A DNA stretch of 64,000 nucleotides from Rossellomorea vietnamensis (GCF_008180415.1 NZ_VTEI01000003.1:681-64680), one strand, 5' to 3'. Positions 1 to 8,619 are shown, counted from the stretch's first letter. Made by a program: numbers and translations. The notes: generated by a model from the sequence alone, not told the origin.

Positions 1-675
1 TTTATCGGCGGATTCCACTATGATATAATCATTTACAACAATCATATTGTTTGAGGGACGTCTTCCGTCGCGCCACTGGTAATGGCCGGCATAATGGAAG
101 GCGTCTTTTCCTTTCTTCAGGGTGATTAAGGACATTATATCCGTCAATCCCCGGACAAACAATACCGTCAACATATGGACGTTTTTAAACAGCATTAACA
201 TGAAGATGTCATTTACTTTAGTCTCATCCACTAACAATTCTTGAGTTAACTCTCTTAGTTCATCTTCACTTGTGAATGTTTTTAATTCCTTACCGTACAC
301 TTCCTCTAATTTATCTTTAGTTAAATGATATTCGTGGTTGTCAAAATTAAATGTGACCCATTCAGCATTTTGAACTAAGGCAAATATAAATGAAGCATTA
401 TAAATTGCTGTTTCTTTAAAAGTTTTTTCGATTTCTTCTGTCTCAATGTCTTCATAATTCAAGGTCATTCCATAAGGTTCTTCCTTAGTTGTAAGTTCGT
501 ATCCCTTTAAACTTTCACCCTTTGGCAAATTTCTAACAAGGTCTCCAACCGCACTGTTATCTCCAATATACGAGCCTTGGAAATCAAACAAATTTGTATT
601 AACGTTGGAGTTACAACCACCTAAGAAAGATAATATCAATAATAAAAAGAAGGAAAATCTAATTATTTTATTCAT
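1..675 (-). CDS. DUF4825-type lipoprotein, cut by the window edge
   Basis: The frame is open from an ATG at 675 to base 1, so the C-terminus is missing. A perfect AGGAGG lies 7 bases upstream of the ATG. The N-terminus is a lipoprotein signal with lipobox LGGC, so the protein should be anchored on the outer face of the membrane. Residues 30-150 resemble the DUF4825 domain of Bacillus lipoproteins (YIGDNSAVGDLV, then EEPYGMTLNY). The last 60 or so residues, encoded by about bases 1-190, do not look like the rest and use more GC-rich codons, so a domain junction or chimeric end is possible. It starts directly after the HIT gene and is probably cotranscribed with it. Function unknown. Confidence 0.7.
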   Translation of the reverse strand, partial: MNKIIRFSFFLLLILSFLGGCNSNVNTNLFDFQGSYIGDNSAVGDLVRNLPKGESLKGYELTTKEEPYGMTLNYEDIETEEIEKTFKETAIYNASFIFALVQNAEWVTFNFDNHEYHLTKDKLEEVYGKELKTFTSEDELRELTQELLVDETKVNDIFMLMLFKNVHMLTVLFVRGLTDIMSLITLKKGKDAFHYAGHYQWRDGRRPSNNMIVVNDYIIVESADK

Positions 676-678
676 TCT

Positions 679-1011
679 TTATCCTCCTAAAGGTTTCCCA
701 GAGACAATATGCCAATGTAAATGTTTTGAATCCTGATATTTTCCCAAGTTAGTGATAACTCTGCAAGCACCGTTCTCTTCAGTGACCATAGTAGCAACTT
801 TTCTAATAACTCCCAGTAATTCTAATAGTAATTCATTATCGCTATCTTCCAATGCGATTAAAGAAGGGATATGTTTCTTAGGTATTGCAACAATATGAAC
901 TGGATAAAAAGGTTTTGTATGATGGTAGGCTAATACATTTTCTGTCTCCAGCACTTTATTCACTTCAGTTTTCCCACTTAATACTTCATCACAATAAAAG
1001 TCGTTAGTCAT
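679..1011 (-). CDS. HIT (histidine triad) family protein
   Basis: About 110 residues, the usual length for a HIT nucleotide hydrolase or transferase. The C-terminal HxHxH triad is visible as HLHWH, preceded by NLGKYQDSKH, and the central VHIVAIPKKHI strand is typical. Members hydrolyse nucleoside phosphoramidates or related nucleotides in the cytoplasm; the substrate here cannot be told. The start at 1011 is chosen over an ATG 36 bases upstream because GGAGGG lies 5 bases before it and the upstream ATG has no clear site. The gene ends 4 bases before the next lipoprotein gene. It is the last gene before the window edge on the array side. Confidence 0.88.
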   Translation of the reverse strand: MTNDFYCDEVLSGKTEVNKVLETENVLAYHHTKPFYPVHIVAIPKKHIPSLIALEDSDNELLLELLGVIRKVATMVTEENGACRVITNLGKYQDSKHLHWHIVSGKPLGG

Positions 1012-1235
1012 AATGCCCTCCAGAGATATATTTTTGACTATAAACATCTTCTATTCTCTTTTTGGATAATCCTGCCTATTCCTAAATGTAGGAGAAAAGA
1101 GGTTGCCAGACAACCACAACCAATCCAATTTTTTTAACTCCCTTAATAGAAAAAGGAGTAATTAACTATAAATTACCTTCTGTAGAGATGATACCTTCGG
1201 TCAAATGTAACAAAATAATAAAGAAGACATTATTC

Positions 1236-1293
1236 AACTAAACTGCCCCTTTACTTGAACAGAGGGCGGCTGCTTATTAAGCAAACGCCCCCT
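1236..1293 (-). repeat. Cassette-associated structured repeat, copy A
   Basis: Near-complete copy of the repeat family of region 1. On the plus strand it reads AACTGCCCC, TTTACTTGAAC, AGGGCGGCTGCTT and GCAAACGCCCC in order. It can fold as GCCC/GGGC around the first spacer, or as GGGCG-GCTG/AGC-CGCCC around the second. It lies about 60 bases past the stop codon of the gene ending at 1352, after the degenerate copy B. Confidence 0.75.
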
Positions 1294-1297
1294 TTAT

Positions 1298-1336
1298 ATT
1301 GAACAACCTGGAGCTGCTTGTTCAGCTAAAGCTACC
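1298..1336 (-). repeat. Cassette-associated repeat, degenerate copy B
   Basis: Carries TTGAACAA, GCTGCTTGTTCAGC and a diverged end (TAAAGCTACC) but lacks the GGGCG block. It sits directly after the gene ending at 1352 and next to copy A, so two copies lie between this gene and the HIT gene. Confidence 0.6.
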
Positions 1337-1351
1337 TTGAGTGGAAGATTG

Positions 1352-1711
1352 TTATTGAGTAGAAACCTCTTCTTTCTTCAGTAAAGAAAAGATTGATGAG
1401 AGCAAATACAATCCACTTACCGCCAAAATAACTACCATTAGAGCCGTTTCTATTGGTTCATAAAATATAGTTGAAATAGTTATTAGCATAAAAGCAATAA
1501 TCCAAATAGATTTCGAAGTTTTAGCTTCTTTAGTGCTTATCTCTTTTTTATACAGCCCACCTGCGACAGCAGAAAAGACAAAACCAATTATCATCAAAAT
1601 GAATAGAATTGGTTTTAAAAACACTGGAAGTGCCCAGCTTTGACCATAGAACAAAAAACTTAAAGCGAAAAAGAAGACAAAAAGGTGAATGTTATATTTT
1701 ATTAGTCCCAA
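1352..1711 (-). CDS. Small four-helix membrane protein, unknown function
   Basis: 119 residues with about four hydrophobic segments (near residues 8-27, 30-52, 68-84 and 86-110) and a short charged tail. I do not recognise the family. The start is a TTG at 1711 with GGAGG 10 bases upstream; no ATG fits. Two copies of the region 1 repeat follow the stop codon, and a diverged fragment of the repeat (TTGCCCGCC at about 1742) lies upstream. It is a single-gene unit of the array. Confidence 0.6.
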   Translation of the reverse strand: MGLIKYNIHLFVFFFALSFLFYGQSWALPVFLKPILFILMIIGFVFSAVAGGLYKKEISTKEAKTSKSIWIIAFMLITISTIFYEPIETALMVVILAVSGLYLLSSIFSLLKKEEVSTQ

Positions 1712-1808
1712 TTCAAATTTCCCTCCTCGATGTTTAAAACTTGCCCGCCTATATACCCGCTTAATAGTTAGACGAAGCTATAAAAGATTAGTTTCACAAT
1801 ATTCCGTT

Positions 1809-1884
1809 AACCTGCCCGTTAGCCGAAGATGCTAACGTTCCTGGCTGACTAAAGGGGGGCGGCTGCTTGTTCAGTAAACGCCCC
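1809..1884 (-). repeat. Cassette-associated repeat, copy D with long centre
   Basis: Has the block TTAACCTGCCC at one end and GGGCGGCTGCTTGTTCAG then TAAACGCCCC at the other. The centre is about 25 bases longer than in other copies and contains its own pairing segments (GTTAGCC, GGCTGAC). A variable centre between conserved ends recalls integron attC sites, although the end sequences differ. The repeat supplies the last codons and stop (TGA) of the VanZ-like gene. Confidence 0.75.
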
Positions 1885-2434
1885 TAATAGTTGAAGAATA
1901 TTCCTGTTTATGTTTATCAGACACTTGATATATCCTTTTAAATGTTTTAAGTAAAAGAAAGCCTATCATAGAACCTAGTGTGTTCAATAAAATATCATCA
2001 ACATCAATAGCCCTTATTGGCAACCATAGTTGTATTAACTCAATAAATGTAGAACTCAGTAAACCCACTAACCCAACCATTAGTACACTATTAAATTTAT
2101 TGAATTTTAATGGAAGCATAAACCCCAACGGCACAAACAATATTATATTCCCAGCAATATTTCTTAGAGGAACCATAAAATAAGAGTGACTCATTAAGTC
2201 TTTTATGCTGGATAATGGTACAAAGTTATTTGATGGACCATATCTATGAGGAATACCGATTTCAATAGGGAATATGGTCATTCCAATTATCCAAAGTACA
2301 CTCACCAAAAAAAGCAGGTTAATTATTTCTTGTTTTAAATCTAACTTCCCATTTCTATAAATGATTTTAATACTTTTGATAATTATCCATAGAACTATTA
2401 TTACTATTGCTGGCAAAAGAAAGTATATCCTCAA
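1871..2434 (-). CDS. VanZ-like family membrane protein
   Basis: 187 residues with about five membrane segments. The family signature is present: GNIILFVPLGF, then E-x2-Q (FIELIQLWLP), then R-x2-DVDDILLNTLGS. VanZ of enterococci gives low-level teicoplanin resistance; most Bacillus relatives have no known role, so resistance is not claimed. The start is a TTG at 2434 with GGAG 9 bases upstream. The last codons (GGC GTT TAC TGA) come from the adjoining repeat copy, so the repeat arrived with, or fused to, the gene end. Confidence 0.85.
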   Translation of the reverse strand: MRIYFLLPAIVIIVLWIIIKSIKIIYRNGKLDLKQEIINLLFLVSVLWIIGMTIFPIEIGIPHRYGPSNNFVPLSSIKDLMSHSYFMVPLRNIAGNIILFVPLGFMLPLKFNKFNSVLMVGLVGLLSSTFIELIQLWLPIRAIDVDDILLNTLGSMIGFLLLKTFKRIYQVSDKHKQEYSSTIRGVY

Positions 2435-2550
2435 TCCTCACATCTCCGAACAAGTATTTTCTATATATAAGCGACCATTAATATTCAATTTGTCCAAAAT
2501 CATTATTACACATAAATGCCCAGTAATTACAGAAGCGCACAGCTGGATCG

Positions 2551-2597
2551 ATTAGCCGCTCTTCAGTTATTGCCCCCTTTAGCTGAAGGCCACTCTC
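2551..2597 (-). repeat. Cassette-associated repeat, degenerate copy E
   Basis: A weak copy: ATTGCCCCCTTTAGCTGAAG keeps the TGCCC-TTTA block but the GGCGGCTGCTTG block is changed to TTAGCCGCTCTTCAG. It abuts the stop codon of the 55-residue gene at 2598. Confidence 0.4.
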
Positions 2598-2765
2598 CTA
2601 ATCTAACTTATCTGTGACCTTGATAGCAATCCAAATTAAAGCACCGATAATTAGTCCAAAATTCAACTGAACAATTGTATCTTGACCAACCTCTTCACTT
2701 AAAGTTAATGTAATTATCATATAAATAACTGCAAATACAACACAAAATACAGCTGTGCGAAGCAT
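2598..2765 (-). CDS. Two-helix membrane protein of 55 residues
   Basis: A short open frame beginning MLRTAVFCVVFAVIYM and ending KVTDKLD, with two hydrophobic helices (residues 3-17 and 33-48) separated by a short acidic loop. The ATG at 2765 is preceded by AGGAGGGG 6 bases upstream, which makes it a convincing real gene despite its length. It lies alone between repeat copies E and F. Function unknown. Confidence 0.6.
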   Translation of the reverse strand: MLRTAVFCVVFAVIYMIITLTLSEEVGQDTIVQLNFGLIIGALIWIAIKVTDKLD

Positions 2766-2832
2766 TCGTATCCCCTCCTGATGTTGCCTTAAACCATCAT
2801 AAACTACCTGAATTACAGAATACTATTTCAAA

Positions 2833-2875
2833 CTAACCTGCCTCTATACTTGAACAATAAGACGCTGCTTGTTTA
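2833..2875 (-). repeat. Cassette-associated repeat, copy F
   Basis: Reads CTAACCTGCC, TATACTTGAACAA, then GACGCTGCTTGTTTA. The TAA stop codon of the neighbouring pseudogene lies in its last bases, as in copies D and I. Confidence 0.65.
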
Positions 2876-3160
2876 AAGACTATCTTCATTCGTTGTACTC
2901 TTTGATAAATACTTCGAAAACATGATCCCGATTATTATAAAAATAAGAATGACTATAATTGTAAACGCCAATGGACTTTCAGTGGCTCTTACCCTTAATG
3001 GAGTGTTCAGAATGCCATCTCTCCATCCATTATTTCCATTATATGCTGTACCTTCTGCCCGATAAAGGATAGCCCAGCTTTAATAAACTTTAGAAACAAC
3101 TAAGCCCAAAACAAATCCAAAAACAGATCCCCAAAGTATATTGTTTTCTTCTGAGTTCAT
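2873..3160 (-). pseudogene. Small membrane protein gene with an in-frame stop
   Basis: Read in one frame from the ATG at 3160 (preceded by a GGGGG run), this encodes 95 residues: a first helix ending LGLVVSKVY, a central loop with YNGNNGWRDG, and a second helix with VILIFIIIGIMF. Codon 27 is TAA (3080-3082). Both sides stay in the same frame, so a single base change such as CAA to TAA is the simplest explanation. The stop after the second helix is provided by repeat copy F. Function unknown; upstream and downstream parts are equally protein-like. Confidence 0.65.
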
Positions 3161-3184
3161 TAAATTCCCCCTAAAAAAGTCTTA

Positions 3185-3230
3185 CGTTAACCTGCCTTTT
3201 TCTTGAACAAAGGCGGTTGCTTCTTCAGCC
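3185..3230 (-). repeat. Cassette-associated repeat, copy G
   Basis: Reads CGTTAACCTGCC, TTTCTTGAACAA, AGGCGGTTGCTTCTTCAG. It lies 38 bases beyond the stop codon of the lipoprotein gene at 3268 and just upstream of the small pseudogene. Confidence 0.75.
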
Positions 3231-3267
3231 CATGTCGCGTTTATTGAAATAACTTTTATTTGATAAC

Positions 3268-3792
3268 TTATAATCCTTGTTCATCTACAGTCTTAAAAAT
3301 CCTTGAATACATTTCCCTTATATGTGCTTCTGTGTTCTCACCATTATATATACCAAATTTCCAACTGTTTAATGAGTCATTTTCTTGATGGTTAAGAACG
3401 CCAACAGCATAGCTATTTCCAGGTGTCCATTCCCACGACTCATTATATTCTGTATCTTTTTCCGTAAAAGGAATATGGTTTTTTGCAGATATAAAAAACA
3501 TTGGAATAGCAGAATTCATATACACATCAGCGTATTGACTTTCTGAAGCCTTAGAAAGATACTCATTTGTTATAAATACTGCATCATAAAACTTTAAGTC
3601 CTCTTCAGTCAAATCATCGAAAGAAATTTCATTGAACTTCACTTGTTCTTCATTAATTGTAGGCGGGTCTCCAATTACCGCAATACTAAGTACTTTACCT
3701 TCATATACCTCAAATTCAGGTTCTGGAGAACAAGCTGATAACACTATAAAAAGTGAAATAATAATAGGTATTACTAGATCTTTAGGCTTCAT
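3268..3792 (-). CDS. Lipoprotein of unknown function
   Basis: 174 residues. The N-terminus is a lipoprotein signal with lipobox LSAC, so the protein should sit on the outer membrane face. The body (VLSIAVIGDPP near residue 35, FYDAVFITNEYL near 70) suggests an alpha/beta fold, but I do not recognise a family. The ATG has GGAGGAG 7 bases upstream. It is a single-gene unit with repeat copy G at its 3' side. Confidence 0.75.
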   Translation of the reverse strand: MKPKDLVIPIIISLFIVLSACSPEPEFEVYEGKVLSIAVIGDPPTINEEQVKFNEISFDDLTEEDLKFYDAVFITNEYLSKASESQYADVYMNSAIPMFFISAKNHIPFTEKDTEYNESWEWTPGNSYAVGVLNHQENDSLNSWKFGIYNGENTEAHIREMYSRIFKTVDEQGL

Positions 3793-3891
3793 TAAAATTC
3801 TCCTCCACTAATTTATAAAAGAAAATTATTATTCTGACCTGTACTTAATAATAATTCAGTTATTAGACGACAATTCAATAATTTAAGTTTC

Positions 3892-3940
3892 ATTAACCTG
3901 CCCTTGAACAATGGACGGCTGCTTGTTTAGCAAATACCCC
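3892..3940 (-). repeat. Cassette-associated repeat, copy H
   Basis: Compact copy: TTAACCTGCCC, TTGAACAA, GGACGGCTGCTTGTTTAG, CAAATACCCC. The spacer between the first two blocks is absent. It lies 40 bases past the stop codon of the nucleotidyltransferase gene. Confidence 0.78.
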
Positions 3941-3979
3941 TTTAGCAAATTAGAAGTTCCATGTATAACCTTAAAAAAC

Positions 3980-4783
3980 TTATATTTCTGAAGGAATAGT
4001 TCTAGAAGCAGCCAATGCAGTTAAAGCCTTCTCAATATAACTATATACTTCTTCTGCAATCCCCAGAAATTCTTCAACATCTACATTACTATCCAAGTAA
4101 CACGCATACAGATAGTCAACTAAAGCTGAATCAATATTGCAATAATCTGATATGGCACTCTTCATCTTAGTAATGTCATCTTGCCAAACCCCTGTATCTT
4201 CTAAAACCAAAGAGTATAATGCACGAATTAATTTCTTTGAGTAACCTTTGGTATATCTAGATTTCAGTGTGTCATCATTGGCATTAGATAGAAAACCGCG
4301 AACGCGATCCACTGCCACTTGAGTGTCTGAATTCAAGTCTAATATGAACTTAGGTGAAATCAGAATAGGCGGTACTTCTTCGCCAATATCAGTACCATGT
4401 ATACAAACACAGATTATCTTGATCCAAAACCCCCATTCATGGGGCTTGATTCTTACATCATCCAATGAACAAATAACCGTATCAACCTTAGTAACTAATC
4501 GATATTTTTGTAAAATCTGGTCCTTCAGACATGATACTCTATCATAATCTATATCTTCTGGTCTTTCGCATACTATTGTAAAATCTGCATCAGACTTAAA
4601 TGGCTTAGCAGTACCTTTAGGGATTGAGCCACACATATATATACTGTGAATCTTCCCACTGAACTCTGAAAGCAAGCTAGCTGTATACTCCTCTACCAAA
4701 GTCTGGTACTCACTCTGAATATTGATCTTCTTTATAACCTTCTCCAAAACCATATCTGGTCTCTTTTTATCTTCTAAAATCAT
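3980..4783 (-). CDS. Nucleotidyltransferase-domain protein
   Basis: 267 residues. The Pol-beta-type nucleotidyltransferase signature is near residues 50-70: CGSIPKGTAK followed by SDADFTIV, giving the GS motif and two metal-binding aspartates. A helical C-terminal domain follows (residues 150-260). Similar enzymes adenylylate aminoglycosides or other small molecules, but the substrate cannot be inferred here. The ATG has GGGGGGAG 6 bases upstream. It is a complete single-gene unit flanked by repeats H and I, and a plausible adaptive or resistance-type cargo gene. Confidence 0.75.
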   Translation of the reverse strand: MILEDKKRPDMVLEKVIKKINIQSEYQTLVEEYTASLLSEFSGKIHSIYMCGSIPKGTAKPFKSDADFTIVCERPEDIDYDRVSCLKDQILQKYRLVTKVDTVICSLDDVRIKPHEWGFWIKIICVCIHGTDIGEEVPPILISPKFILDLNSDTQVAVDRVRGFLSNANDDTLKSRYTKGYSKKLIRALYSLVLEDTGVWQDDITKMKSAISDYCNIDSALVDYLYACYLDSNVDVEEFLGIAEEVYSYIEKALTALAASRTIPSEI

Positions 4784-4845
4784 TTTATCTCCCCCCTTTT
4801 TTAAGTATATGATTTTATAAATTTTTCTCTTATTGCTTTTTTCAC

Positions 4846-4886
4846 TATCCTGCCCTTTACTGGAATAGAGGGCGGCTGCTTGTTAG
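4846..4886 (-). repeat. Cassette-associated repeat, copy I
   Basis: Reads TATCCTGCCC, TTTACTGGAATA, GAGGGCGGCTGCTTGTTAG. It overlaps the 3' end of the M3 peptidase gene and supplies its final codons and TAA stop. Confidence 0.78.
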
Positions 4887-6593
4887 ATGTGAATCATTAT
4901 TAATTTTGTTCTCGTTTAAATCTAACCACTTTTCAATTTTATCCGTTATTAGAGTGAACCCCTGCTCTATAAAAGGTGAGTTAATACCACTCTGGTCTAA
5001 TAATTGGAGAAATGATTTACTTCCACCTAAATTACAAAGCTTCATGTATGCCTCCCAAGCCATCGATTCATTTGTTTGTGCATTGCTCCATATTTGTAAA
5101 GCACACATTTGGGCAAGGGCATAGTCTATATAGTAAAAGGGAGTGGTAAACATATGTGTTTGTTGCTGCCAATAAGATCCTCTCATTAAATAAGCGTGAT
5201 TATATTCTCCTTTGTAAGGCATATATTTGTACTCAATTTCAATCCACTGCTCTTTTCTCTCAGAAATAGATAATGAGGGGTTTTTATAGATAAAATGCTG
5301 GAACTCGTCTATTGCAGCCCTATAAGGCATTGAATACAGTGCATCTTCAAGATGAGCATGTCTATACTTATCAGCATCCACACCAAATATCTTTTCTAAG
5401 TAAGGCCAAACAAGGAATTCCATCGATATGGAATGAATTTCGCAAGCTTCTTTTGTTGGCAGAATATATTCTGGAATATTGTTATGTTGATTATACAGGT
5501 ACATTTGCCAGGCGTGACCAAATTCATGGCTTAATAATTTAATATCTTTTCTGGTACCATTCATATTCGCAAAAATATATGGTGTTTTTTCATTACATAG
5601 GTATGTAGCATAAGCACCCCTCGCTTTTCCCTCTTTAGGAAGTAGGTCTATTAAATGATTGACACTCAACGAATTGAAGAATTCCCCAGCTTCCAATGAA
5701 ATTTCATTAAGAATCTCTTCAAATTTAGATACCATGAATTTGACATCTCCACCTGGTGAAGGGTTGCCTGTACTGAAGCGAATATCTTCATCGTAAAAAG
5801 CTAATTTATCCAGCCCCAACCTGATTCGTTGTTTATCTCTGGTTTTTTCAGAAATGGGAACGATGTATTTTAATATAAGCTCTCGGAACTCTTCTACTTT
5901 TGATTGACCATAACCAACTCTTGATAACCTTGCATAACCAAGCTCCACAAAGGAATCATGTCCAAGTTTTATTGCTATGGAGTTTCTTACTTTAATTAAT
6001 TCATCGAAAATGCGATCTATTTTATTTTCTAAATGGCTAAGTAACTCATACTTTTTTTCACCAGCTTGTTTTCTCATTGAACGATCTTCTGAGAACAAAA
6101 ATGATTCTAATTATGATAAAGTTCTCTTCTCTCCTCTGAATTCAACTGTTGAAGTAGCCATCAGTTTTGTATAGTCACTTACTAGATTATTTTCCTTAAT
6201 TAAATCCTCAATTACTTCAGAACTAACTGTATTTTGAGAAGCCTCAGCAAAGCAAACTAATTGTTCTCCAAACTTCTCTTTAATTTCTTTTTTGAAAGGC
6301 GAATATGAAACATGCTCATGAAAAAGACCTACTAGTTTTTCATAGATTGGCCAGTTTTGATTGATATACTGCTGCTCTTTTTGATATTTAACATCTAAAG
6401 TATCTAAGTGACTCCTGATTTGAGCGATAGTTAGCATGGTCAACACATCATTACGAAGAGAATTAATTTGATCTATTAATTCGAACTGTTCCAAATGGGA
6501 ATCACTATCTTTGAACCTTTCTAAAAGCTGAAGTACTTTTCTTTCAAATTCTTCAATGTCAGGTCGCTGGTAATTAAGGTTTTTAAAATTCAT
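4857..6593 (-). pseudogene. M3-family oligoendopeptidase gene, one in-frame stop
   Basis: Translated through, this is a 578-residue zinc metallopeptidase of the oligoendopeptidase F group, which cleaves short peptides in the cytoplasm. The zinc motif HEFGH is at about residue 356. Codon 161 is TAA (6111-6113); the frame continues on both sides (RTLS, stop, LESFLFSEDRSMRKQ), and CAA to TAA would explain it. The upstream ORF (6111-6593) holds the N-terminal helical lobe; the downstream ORF (4857-6098) holds the catalytic domain and could only be made by re-initiation at an internal ATG without a good ribosome site. The last codons come from repeat copy I. Inactive, unless the stop is a sequence error or is read through. 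Confidence 0.85.
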
Positions 6594-6734
6594 CCTACTC
6601 CCCCTGTCTCATTCAAATTAATGGTAATGGACAATTAAGAGTAAAAATAGTCTTATATTTCATAAAATTCAATGTTACAATATCAATATAAGATAATTAC
6701 TCACTAAATGTAAGCAATAATTATTTATTAACAC

Positions 6735-6770
6735 AAAAGGGAACTCCGTTAATCTGGAAATTCCCTTTCT
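6735..6770. terminator. Bidirectional hairpin with A/T flanks
   Basis: Inverted repeat AAAGGGAAcTCC ... GGAaaTTCCCTTT with A-rich and T-rich flanks, in the gap between the recombinase and peptidase pseudogenes. Confidence 0.65.
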
Positions 6771-6897
6771 TCATTTTCATTTAGTTTGTCACTTGTTCCA
6801 CTTGAATTCTAATCCGGTCCTGCAGACAAATATACTACTCAATAAGTGTAAATTTTTTTAATCCTTATTCCATTAAATGGCCCGAAACAAGAAGAAA

Positions 6898-6930
6898 GAG
6901 CCTCATACCCACTAAGGGTTGAAGCTCTGA
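6898..6930 (-). terminator. Terminator after the recombinase pseudogene
   Basis: On the minus strand AGAGCTTCA-ACCC pairs with GGGT-ATGAGGCTCT, followed by TTCTTCTT, just past the recombinase stop at 6935. Confidence 0.6.
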
Positions 6931-6934
6931 AATG

Positions 6935-7780
6935 TTAAAAATATTTACAGTAGAAGTCCTGGCGTAGCTTTCCACTAAGTTGAGCATAAATCTTTGTCGT
7001 TTCACTTTTCTCATGCCCCAGAAGGCTTTGGATCACTTCCAGAGGAGCACCGTTATTAATTAGATGAGTAGCATAGCTATGTCTTAATTGATGAGGGTGA
7101 ATACTCTTCTTTATACCTGCTCTTTTTGAAACTCGTTTTATAATGTATCAAATCATATCAATACTCATTCGGTGTTTGGGCTTTCTCTCTGTTATAAATA
7201 GGCAATCCTCTTGATCGTCACGTTCATCCAAGTATCGTTTCAACCAAAGGGAGCAGCGAGTATTAAAATACACTTCCCTCTCTTTGTCACCTTTTCCATG
7301 AACAATCACAGAGTTCGCTGAGAAGTTTATGTCTTCTCGGTTAAGCTTTACTAATTCCCCTATCCGGCAACCTGTTGAATAAAAAAATTCAAACAAGGCA
7401 TTTTCCAAGGAACTCTCACAAGCTTCCCTTAAGTGTTCGATTTCAAGATCCGTAAGGAACTTAGGTATTCTTTTACCTATCTTTGGTTCCTTTAACTTAG
7501 CAGCTGGATCGTACGCAAGATGTCCCTCATCATGTATCCACTTAAAAAGGGATCTGATGCATCGGACACGATGACTCATACTCGCCGGCTTTAAATGGTC
7601 ACCTGAATTGATTAGGTAACTCTTCAAAGCGTCGGTTGTGAAGTCCTTTATGCTGATATCACCAAAGTGTTTAAACAGTAGCGTGTATTGGAAACAATAA
7701 GCTTTCAACGTTAATGGAGAATACCCTTCAATTTTCTTATCTAACTGATATTTTTCCCACGCTTCTGACAGTCTCATCAT
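6935..7780 (-). pseudogene. Tyrosine recombinase gene interrupted by TGA
   Basis: A XerD/phage-integrase-type recombinase of about 281 residues. Residues 1-90 are the SAM-like DNA-binding domain (KKIEGYSPLTLKAYCFQY). The catalytic set is visible: Arg in GCRIGEL, Lys in HGKGDKE, HQLRHSYATHL, LLGHEKSETTKIYA and the terminal Tyr in that last block. Codon 211 is TGA (7148-7150), between the Lys and the HxxR box; the frame resumes directly (YIIKRVSKRAGIKKS), so CGA to TGA is likely. The start at 7780 has AGGAG 8 bases upstream. All catalytic residues survive, so the loss looks recent. It lies inside the cassette-like array on the same strand as the cargo, and may once have acted on the repeats, but nothing here shows that. 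Confidence 0.85.
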
Positions 7781-7940
7781 ATTATCATCTCCTACAAGGC
7801 TGCCAACCAAGTAAACTTTGGTTCTAGTATGCCCATTCAGAAGATGGTTTATACAAAGCTATTAAATATGTGCTCCTTTTTGTAGGAACACCTTAATGGC
7901 CACTGATCTTACCTTAGCGCCCCCGTATGCGGAAGAGGGT
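7781..7940. other. Short gap with a possible repeat remnant
   Basis: No gene seen. The plus strand has TAGCGCCCCCGTATGCGG at about 7915-7932, close to the GNAT stop. This could be a truncated end of the region 1 repeat (compare AAACGCCCC), but it is too short to be sure. Confidence 0.35.
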
Positions 7941-8453
7941 TTATATTATTTCTCTAATGTCTTCCCATCCGTATACAAATTCGCTTAACCTTCTTCCTGA
8001 TATCTCTGTTTCAATAGTGCCAATGTTTTCAGCCCCAAGAGCCTCATAAAACAATCTAGAAGTATTATCTTTTAGCACAATAACTGTCATCGCAAAAATT
8101 CCTTGTTCTAAAAATTCATCTATTATAGGCGTTACTAGCAATTTTCCTAGACCACTTCTTTGGTATTCTTTTAATATATATATGGCATATAACTCACCAC
8201 GATATTGTGAGTATTTATTATCTCGTTGGGGACCACAACTTGAAAAACCCACTATTTCACCTGCACTATTTTCAGCTACAAAAACAATCCCTCCATTTAA
8301 AATAATATCTTTCCATTTTAGTTCTCGACTTTCATAGCTCATCCTTACTAAATAGTCATCTGGCACAATGTCTTTATAAGTAGTTTTCCAACTATCTACT
8401 TGAACTTTAGCTATGCCTCTAGCGTCATTTATATCTGCTCTTTTAATATTCAT
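7941..8453 (-). CDS. GNAT-family N-acetyltransferase
   Basis: 170 residues, a complete GNAT fold. It transfers acetyl from acetyl-CoA to an unknown amine. The acetyl-CoA-binding motif A is LYAIYILKEYQRSGLGKLL (Q/R-x-x-G-x-G/A type) near residues 92-110; the C-terminal FYEALGAENIG is also typical. The ATG has GAGGTGA 5 bases upstream. It is flanked by repeat copy J on the 5' side. GNAT genes are common cargo of mobile cassettes; whether this one modifies an antibiotic cannot be told. Confidence 0.88.
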   Translation of the reverse strand: MNIKRADINDARGIAKVQVDSWKTTYKDIVPDDYLVRMSYESRELKWKDIILNGGIVFVAENSAGEIVGFSSCGPQRDNKYSQYRGELYAIYILKEYQRSGLGKLLVTPIIDEFLEQGIFAMTVIVLKDNTSRLFYEALGAENIGTIETEISGRRLSEFVYGWEDIREII

Positions 8454-8497
8454 ATTTCACCTCAATTGAAATCCGCCTTTTCGGTTTTTAGTAAATT

Positions 8498-8532
8498 CCC
8501 TTTCATGGGAGGCTGCTGCTTGTTCAGTAAAC
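8498..8532 (-). repeat. Cassette-associated repeat, copy J, split by a group II intron
   Basis: This part reads TTTCATGGGAGGCTGCTG, then CTTGTTCAGTAAAC. The missing end, GCCCCCGTTAACG, lies at 11168-11180 beyond the intron. Joining the two gives the normal GTTCAGTAAAC-GCCCCC order seen in copy D, so the intron entered an existing repeat. Confidence 0.75.
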
Positions 8533-8581
8533 GTTAGCAATAGGTAAGCGTTTGAGGTTATCTCCGGCTTTTCCCCTGCTC

Positions 8582-8619
8582 CACACCTGAACGTGCTAGT
8601 TTCCCAGCATCCGGCGCTC
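8582..8619 (-). ncRNA. Group II intron domain V
   Basis: On the minus strand the stem GCGCC-GGA/UUC-AGGUGU carries the AGC triad at its base, then UGCU/AGCA closes on the loop GGGAAACU with the usual two-base CG bulge. This is the catalytic core of the ribozyme and shows the element is a group II intron rather than a lone reverse transcriptase. Confidence 0.8.

Noticed and set aside
7148..7150. Selenocysteine or programmed readthrough at the recombinase TGA
   Set aside because: No selenocysteine insertion structure is apparent and tyrosine recombinases have no selenocysteine; a nonsense change is simpler.
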